Assembly (NCBI GenBank): GCA_940746715.1
Contig: CALNWN010000010.1
Span: forward strand, 62,001 to 126,000
Reading direction: 5' to 3'
Origin: an uncultured Paraburkholderia sp.
GTDB taxonomy: Bacteria > Pseudomonadota > Gammaproteobacteria > Burkholderiales > Burkholderiaceae
DNA: 64,000 bases
Shown here: positions 58,863 through 64,000 of the stretch, piece after piece
How positions within the stretch are numbered: the first letter of the stretch is position 1
How the letters are laid out: every line of letters begins with the position of its first letter
Translations under genes and position numbers: made by a program
The notes under the pieces: model-generated
The model's input: the letters and a program-made list of their open reading frames with translations, nothing else
Told to the model about the DNA's origin: nothing
The model's database searches: none

Positions 58863-59240
58863 CGCGGTTCGCGACCTCCGCGAAGGCGTCTCCGGCTCTC
58901 GCCAGAGCGACCTGCCCCTCTTCCACGAAAGCCTCCTCGAGAACATGAATCGGCACGAAGTCCGTCAAGCGTACGGCACGGTCAATCACATAGATGGCGC
59001 GCAAGCGCGATTCCGGCAGAGCCAGCCGAAGACCTGCATGCAGCGCATCCAGCGACGCGTGCTGCCGTCGAGTGCAAAAAGAATCCGTTGCGGAGAAGGC
59101 CCGATATCGGCCTCATAACCGGCAGGCACGATCAGGATCGAACAGAGCGCGCGCGTGGTGACGAACTCGGACACGGTTCCTTCCACCCAGCGCAACATGC
59201 CGTGATGCTGACGCGCGCCGAGGACGAGCAGATCCGCCTT
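58862..59240 (-). pseudogene. Universal stress protein (UspA family) remnant
   Basis: The second half of a Usp domain is visible (DLLVLGARQHHGMLRWVEGT, TRALCSILIVPAGYEADIGP), followed after a frameshift near 59060 by the start of another Usp domain (LRAIYVIDRAVRLTDFVPIH, EEGQVALARAGDAFAEVANR). The N-terminus and C-terminus are deleted, the latter at the ACR3 junction. Downstream of the CBS gene on the same strand. Confidence 0.68.
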
Positions 59241-59310
59241 CCAGCTCCGTTGAACTCATGGTCCCGTCTCCATTGGGTTCCGATTGCGCCGCCGCGCCGG
59301 CCGTCGGTCT

Positions 59311-60002
59311 TCAAATGCCCGGCATGACCTGATACGGCTCGGTGTGGTCTTCCACCCGTTTGACGCCGGGTATGTTCTGCGCCGCGACGCGGACCGCATC
59401 CACGGCCTCGGCGGACTGAAACACACCCCACAGATGCACGAAGCCGTCGGTCACGACGATGTTGCGGCCGGCGAACGCCCATTTGCGCCCCGCCAGTTCG
59501 CCCATCAGGATCGCGCGGATTTCGGCATCCGAGAGCGTGGCGTCCGATACCGGCTCATCTGGCACGCTCGCGAGCGCCTGCACGAGATTGGCGCGGCTCA
59601 CAATGCCGATGAGCCGTCCTGCCTTCGTCACGGGCACGCGCTTGATATGCCGCGTCTCGAGAATGCCGGCCACTTCGCCGAGCGGCGTGTCGGGGCCGAC
59701 GGTGACCACGTTCGTGGTCATCACGTCGCCCACTTTTGCCGCATGGGTCTTGACGTAATCGCGCGCCTCATGGCTCGCGGACCAGAAGTCGAGCCACGAC
59801 GTGCGCTTGCGCACGTCGGTGCCGATTTCGCTGCGGCGAAGCAGGTCGCGCCCTCGCTGATCATGCCGGCGACGCTGCCGTCCGAATCGAGCACCGGCGC
59901 GCCGCTTATATGGTTCTCGACAAATATTCTGGCGACCTCGCGAATGGTCATGTCGGGTGTGACCGAAATGACCTTGCCGGTCATGACATCGGATGCGCGC
60001 AT
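59311..60002 (-). pseudogene. CBS-CBS-BON domain protein, 2-nt insertion
   Basis: Start 60002 with CGGAGGC upstream. CBS1 (RASDVMTGKVISVTPDMTIR, NHISGAPVLDSDGSVAGMIS), CBS2 (VGDVMTTNVVTVGPDTPLGE, RVPVTKAGRLIGIVSRANLV) and a C-terminal BON domain (NIVVTDGFVHLWGVFQSAEA) are clear. An extra GC in GGGCGCGACC (about 59847-59850) shifts the frame after ISEG. About 229 aa if corrected. Such proteins sense adenylates or stabilise envelopes; the role here is unknown. Confidence 0.8.
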
Positions 60003-60059
60003 GGCAAGCCTCCGCAGCTGTTAGGTGATGGCGTGATTTCAGATTAGGCGGCGCGGCGC

Positions 60060-60321
60060 ACGCCCGTTTGACGTGGATCATGCCGGCGAAGGTTGGGCGC
60101 ACCTGGGACCCGCGCGACCCGGGCGCGACCACCGCGCGCCGCCGGCGTGGGCCCTGGCTTTTCTCGTCGAACGCTGCGACGCCGACCACTATAGCGGCGA
60201 ATCCGTATCTCACGAGTCCGCTCTTATCGAACAGCAACCCGTCGATTGCCACGGACAAACCGGCAAGAGACGCAAACACGGCGACCACTGCAACGACGAT
60301 CCGGTATTCGGCGCGTACCAT
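60060..60321 (-). CDS. Putative small membrane protein (end uncertain)
   Basis: From ATG 60321 the frame gives two hydrophobic segments (YRIVVAVVAVFASLAGLSVA, YGFAAIVVGVAAFD) and then an Arg-rich, low-complexity part. No in-frame stop occurs before the CBS gene, so the 3' end is arbitrary here and may itself be damaged. Family not recognised. Confidence 0.3.
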
Positions 60322-60463
60322 GACTTTTTCCCGGCCGCTCGCGCGGCAGCTGCATCGACAGACTCTGAGGCGGGCGTGATTCACCCAAGCCCATGATCCG
60401 TGCTTGAGCGGGGCCGCAATTGATTGATGTCAACGATGCCTGCCACGTGTCCGCTGGGATTGC

Positions 60464-60479
60464 TGGCGCAGTATTTGCA
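60464..60479 (+). promoter_or_regulatory. Candidate sigma-54 promoter
   Basis: TGGCGCA-GTAT-TTGCA keeps the invariant GG-N10-GC spacing and the TTGC element. It lies 69 bp before the AcoR-like regulator. Confidence 0.5.
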
Positions 60480-60547
60480 TCGTGTCGCACCACACGGCCG
60501 CCGGTTGAACGACCGGGCCCGACTAGGAGGAAACAATACGCGACGAC

Positions 60548-61620
60548 ATGTATCACGCCGTAACCCCGCTCGCCCCTCGCGACGCTTGCTGGCTGATGCC
60601 GTCCATTCAGAAGTCGCATGAACGCTCGGAAATATTCGGCCTGAGCGAGTCCATGCGCCCCGACTACGACGTGCTGCCTGCCGGCGAACTGGCATTGAAG
60701 CGCGAACAGAACCGCATTCTTTGCGCGCACGCCACGCCGGTCATGGAAACCCTGCATGATCAGATTGTGAACACCCAGAGCATGATCGTCCTGACCGACG
60801 CGGAAGGCCTGATTCTTCATTCCATCGGCGATGACGATTTCCTGCGGCGCGCCGAGAAAGTCGCCCTGCGGCCCGGCGCGAACTGGGCGGAAAACCGGCA
60901 AGGCACCAATGCAATCGGCACGGCGCTCGCCGAGCGCAGCGCAACCGTCGTCCACGGCGAGCAGCACTATCTGGCCGCGAACCGCTTTCTCACCTGCTCG
61001 AGCGTGCCGATTCTTGATCCGTACGGCGATCTGATCGGCGTGCTCGACGTGACGGGCGACCATCGCAGCTATCACCAACACACCATGGCGCTCGCGAAAA
61101 TGTCGGTGCAGATGATCGAGAATCATCTGTTTGCGAACACCTTTCGCGAAACCTTGCAGATTGCCTTTCATGGCCGCGCCGAATTTCTCGGCACGTTGAT
61201 GGAAGGCATCGCCGCCTTTACCTGCGACGGCCGCTTCCTGTCCGCCAATCGCACGCGCAGTTCCAGCTCGGCCTGCCGCTTGCGGGATTGCGGGCGCATA
61301 CGCTGTCGTCGCTGTTCGGACTCACGAGCGCGCAGTTGATCGACCGTCTGCGCACGCACCGCGATCGTCATCTGTCGCTGAACCTGAGCAACGGCGCAGT
61401 GGTCTGCGCGAATGTGCAGTTCCGCCGCAGCACGCTCGCCGACGAGCCCGCACGCTTTCACGCGCCCGGCCAGGCGGCGCCCGCGCAGCGCAGCGAGCCA
61501 TCCGCGCTGCCCGCCAATCCGCTGTCGAGGCTCAGCTATCTGGACACCGGCGACCCGCAGATTGCGTCGGTCATCGCGAAGGTGCGCAAGGTGATCGGCA
61601 AGAACATCCCGATCTGGTGA
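60548..61620 (+). pseudogene. AcoR-like sigma-54 regulator, AAA+ and HTH domains deleted
   Basis: The N-terminal sensory half is clear: ERSEIFGLSESMRPDYDVLP, a GAF domain (IVLTDAEGLILHSIGDDDFL, GANWAENRQGTNAIGTALAE, SSVPILDPYGDLIGVLDVTG) and part of a PAS domain. A frameshift lies near 61255 (FLSANR/AQFQLGLPL). The linker KVRKVIGKNIPI, which normally leads into the ATPase P-loop, stops at once with TGA (61618-61620). The AAA+ and Fis HTH, about 320 residues, are absent. AGGAGG lies 17 nt before the ATG, so the start is uncertain. Confidence 0.8.
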
Positions 61621-62186
61621 TGGAGCTTCGTGCGTGAAAGGAACGACGATCAGCATGGTCTGCGCGGCATGCACGGTCTCACGGACGGAAGCAATCGCAC
61701 GGCGGAGCCTGGCTGTCTGATATATCGGACTTGTGTCCGATGCAGCAGATAGCGCCCAGTGTTTCACGGGAAAAAATGATGGCAATGGGGTATACACCGT
61801 CGGAGGCGCTGGTTGAAGGTGACGGTGAGGGAGGGCCCGAGACGGCCTGGCAGTGATGGAAGCGCCTCTGTTGCTCGCGCGAGCCTAGGCGGTACTTCAT
61901 TCGCGCGCGCCGCGGAGGGCCGCGCGCGGGGTCACGCGCGGCGTCTCGCTTGGTGACGAAATCGAGGTGTGCTTTGTTGCGCCACGTGGGGGAGCCTGAC
62001 GCTCCCGTGCGACTGAGCGCCGGGCGGCCGACAGGCAGCATTGCTGCCTGTCCAGTGAAGCATGCGTCGTTAGCGCATGCGCGTTAGAAGGAACTACTGA
62101 AGACGGCGTGCATGCCTTGACGCACGTTCTCGCGGACCCGCGCGACCGATCGCACCGGCCGCGCGCGATCCCATCCCTTCGCTCGC
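61621..62186 (+). other. Intergenic or decayed region
   Basis: 566 bp between the truncated regulator and the Tim44-like gene. No recognised protein is found in six frames. A dyad, ATCGGAC-TTGT-GTCCGAT (61724-61741), could be an orphan operator. The region probably represents the scar of the deletion that removed the 3' end of the regulator and its target gene. Confidence 0.4.
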
Positions 62187-63055
62187 TTAGCGGTCCACCT
62201 GCTGAATGCCGGTGAGTCGCCAGGCGTCACCGCCGCGCGCGCTGCGGACAATGTTCCACACTTCCTGGAACGGCTGGGCGCTCGGCGCATCGTCTTCGCG
62301 CATCTGGCCGTGGAAGCGCATGCTGACGAATGTTTCATCCGCTGTGCTTTCCACGCCGAGCACTTCGGCCTCCAGCTGGGGCACCTCAGTACGATTCGGC
62401 TGGCTGCCGCGGCTTTCCAGGTCGCGCTTGAGCTGCGCGAACATCTCGGGCGTGGTCAGCTCGAACAGGTCACCTTGCTCGTTGCGGTCCCAGGCCGCCT
62501 GAAGACGCATGAACAGGCTTTTCGCCGACGCCACCAGCTCCGCCTGGTCGAGCCCGAGTGGCTGCACCGGCGCATTGAATGCGCCCGCTGCGCCCGCCGG
62601 ATTCGTCGCAGCGTGCTGCGTGCCGAAGAAGTGGGTGTCGGACTGCGCGTGACCCGTCTGGTTCATGAACGGCGAGCCGTTGCCGTGTGAGCGGTTCGCG
62701 GCACCGTGCCCATAAGCCAGGTCCGGACGACGCCGATTCGCGATGAAGCGGAACAGCATCACGCCGGCCATCACGACGAGGCCGATCAGCAGCAGGTTCG
62801 ACAACATTTGCGCGAGCCCGGCGCCGAGGCCGAGCGACGACAGCAGCGCGGCAATGCCGAAGCCGGCGGCGAGACCGGCGAGCGGTCCGAGCCAGCGGTT
62901 GCGCGCCGGCGCCGGCCGCCGCGCCCGCGCTTCGCTTCGGCGTCGTTGGCCGAGAGTGCACCGAGCGCGAGCACTGCCGCGAGACCGAGTGCCGCTGTAC
63001 CGCGCGTCAACCTGCTGGCGACGCGCCGGAACTGAGTGATGGCTTGGGTATGCAA
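62187..63055 (-). pseudogene. Tim44-like domain protein, 5' frameshift
   Basis: The N-terminal signal/TM (SRLTRGTAALGLAAVLALGA, NDAEAKRGRGG) is in one frame from a probable TTG at 63055. After about 62915 the main part is in another: a glycine/leucine membrane region (LAAGFGIAALLSSLGLGAGL, MLSNLLLIGLVVMAGVMLF), a polar linker, and a Tim44 domain (ELVASAKSLFMRLQAAWDRN, FEVWNIVRSARG-like end). Envelope-associated; function unknown in bacteria. Confidence 0.75.
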
Positions 63056-63287
63056 TCAACCTCTCTGGATGAATCAGGGCGCCCGCCGCGCGCGTCGTGT
63101 TTCGCGCGCGAATTTCTTACGGACGGTAATTTTCTTCGGTCATCGACGCTGCCGCTGGTCTGCCGGCAAATTTCAATGTCCGACCTGTGAACCTTCAATC
63201 TAGCCGAACTCTCGACGACGGAAAATTCGTATTTTTATTGCTGATTCTTCGTAAAAACCGTAACGTTGACGAATCGACGGAGGACGC

Positions 63288-64000
63288 GTGAATTTCAAGC
63301 ATCTCTATTACTTCTGGGTCGCGGCGCACGCGGGCGGGATTGTGCGCGCGGGCGATCAACTGCACGTCACGCCGCAAACGCTGAGCGGTCAGATCAAGCT
63401 GCTCGAGGAAGCGCTGGATAAGAAGCTCTTCAAAAAGAGCGGCCGCACGCTCGAACTCACCGATGCGGGGCGGCTCGCGCTCGACTACGCGGACGAGATT
63501 TTTTCGCTCGGCTCGGAACTGGAAAGCGCGGTGCGCCGGGAGCAAGAGGTGGGCACGCAGTCGCGGTTTCGCGTCGGTATTGCCGACTCGGTGCCGAAGG
63601 CGATCGCGTACCGGCTGCTGTAGCCCGCGCTGAGCGCGCCGGTTTCGCTGCGCGTGATCTGTCCGAGGGCAAGCTGCATGCGCTGCTCGCACAACTGGCG
63701 GTGCATCGCCTCGACCTGATCATCGCGGATGCGCCCATTCCCGCGGACGTCAACATCAAGGCGTTCAATCACCGGCTCGGCCGTTCCACGCTGAGCTGCT
63801 TCGGCGCGGCGTCGCTGCTGCAGGGCGTGCGCAAACGCTTCCCAATGTCGCTCGGGCAGTTGCCGCTGCTGTTGCCGGGCACCGAGTCGGCGGTGCGCCG
63901 CAAGCTGGACCACTGGCTCGCGTCGCGCGCTATTTCACCGCGCATCGTCGGCGAATTCGACGACGGTGCGATGGCGCTCGCTTTCGGCCGCGAAGGACGA
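63288..64000 (+). pseudogene. nhaR: LysR-family regulator NhaR, internal TAG and frameshift (3' part outside window)
   Basis: GTG 63288 with GACGGAGGACGC upstream. NhaR N-terminus: NFKHLYYFWVAAHAGGIVRA, VTPQTLSGQIKLLEEALDKK, DEIFSLGSELESAVRRE. TAG at 63621-63623 interrupts AYRLL/PALSAP where relatives have a Glu/Gln-type residue. A 1-nt shift near 63665 precedes EGKLHALLAQLAVHRLDLII and the remaining effector domain, which runs off the window. NhaR activates Na+/H+ antiporter and envelope genes. Confidence 0.85.

Noticed and set aside
60060..60384. Extension of the small membrane ORF through the CBS gene as one long protein
   Set aside because: The apparent continuity only reflects the frame entered after the 2-nt insertion in the CBS gene; no domain supports a fusion.
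1..64000. Search by eye for tRNA, rRNA, CRISPR arrays, IS ends, integrases or prophage genes
   Set aside because: None could be supported from the sequence. Deletion junctions show no flanking long repeats or transposase remnants.

Overview
The window is high-GC betaproteobacterial DNA of Burkholderia type (Paraburkholderia/Caballeronia-like). The evidence is the gene content: DUF4148 and RcnB-like secreted proteins, an H-NS-like protein ending in a YRDAFGNTWDG-type motif, an OmpC-type porin ending in Phe, PcaQ-pcaHG, HglS-type lysine catabolism and DUF917/hydantoin genes. No rRNA, tRNA, CRISPR array or insertion sequence was recognised. The most striking property is decay. Roughly half of the recognisable genes are broken by internal deletions, 1-2 nt slippage frameshifts, in-frame stops (three TAG, one TGA) or deletions that fuse two neighbouring genes. 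Intact genes sit between the broken ones. This fits recent reductive evolution, for example in a host-restricted (leaf-nodule-like) Burkholderia symbiont. That identity is inference. A share of the 1-nt homopolymer indels could be sequencing error, but the larger deletions could not.

Layout. 1-5.1 kb: D-xylose locus (xylG, xylF, xylA, xylR, galM); only the window-truncated xylG is undamaged, and xylA and xylR have lost their shared promoter and both 5' ends. 5.2-13.4 kb: small hypothetical genes and two chemotaxis receptors, one intact. 13.7-17.9 kb: XRE-cupin regulator, HPPD-family dioxygenase, PcaQ, and pcaH and pcaG with active-site deletions. 18-25 kb: remnant of a D,D-endopeptidase, H-NS-like protein, LysE/RhtB exporter, cold-shock protein, third chemotaxis receptor and porin. 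25.6-28.7 kb: paired LacI-type operators before an MFS sugar-acid-type transporter and a DapA-family gene that is fused tail-to-tail to an aminotransferase.

28-39 kb is a lysine/pipecolate/2-aminoadipate degradation cluster: aminotransferase, DAO-family oxidase, AmaB-type aldehyde dehydrogenase, amino-acid binding protein, FAD/Fe-S D-2-hydroxyacid (2-hydroxyglutarate) dehydrogenase, HglS 2-oxoadipate decarboxylase and LysR regulators. Upstream parts of the route look intact, but the aminotransferase, HglS and the dehydrogenase are damaged. 39-44 kb: a broken old-yellow-enzyme/NAD oxidoreductase, two lipoproteins and RcnB-like protein. 44-55 kb: an AAA+ (sigma-54 type) regulator with a TPR-like C-terminus, translationally coupled to DUF917 and an Asp/Glu-hydantoin racemase, an orphan sigma-54 promoter, an MFS transporter, and opposing hyuA/hyuB/FAD-oxidase remnants, presumably a hydantoin-type utilisation locus.

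55-64 kb: small disordered or stress proteins, a TonB receptor with Zur-like boxes, an ars operon reduced to a frameshifted arsR and about 27 codons of an ACR3-type permease fused to a universal-stress-protein remnant, a CBS-BON protein, an AcoR-like regulator lacking its AAA+ domain, a Tim44-like protein and nhaR with an internal TAG.
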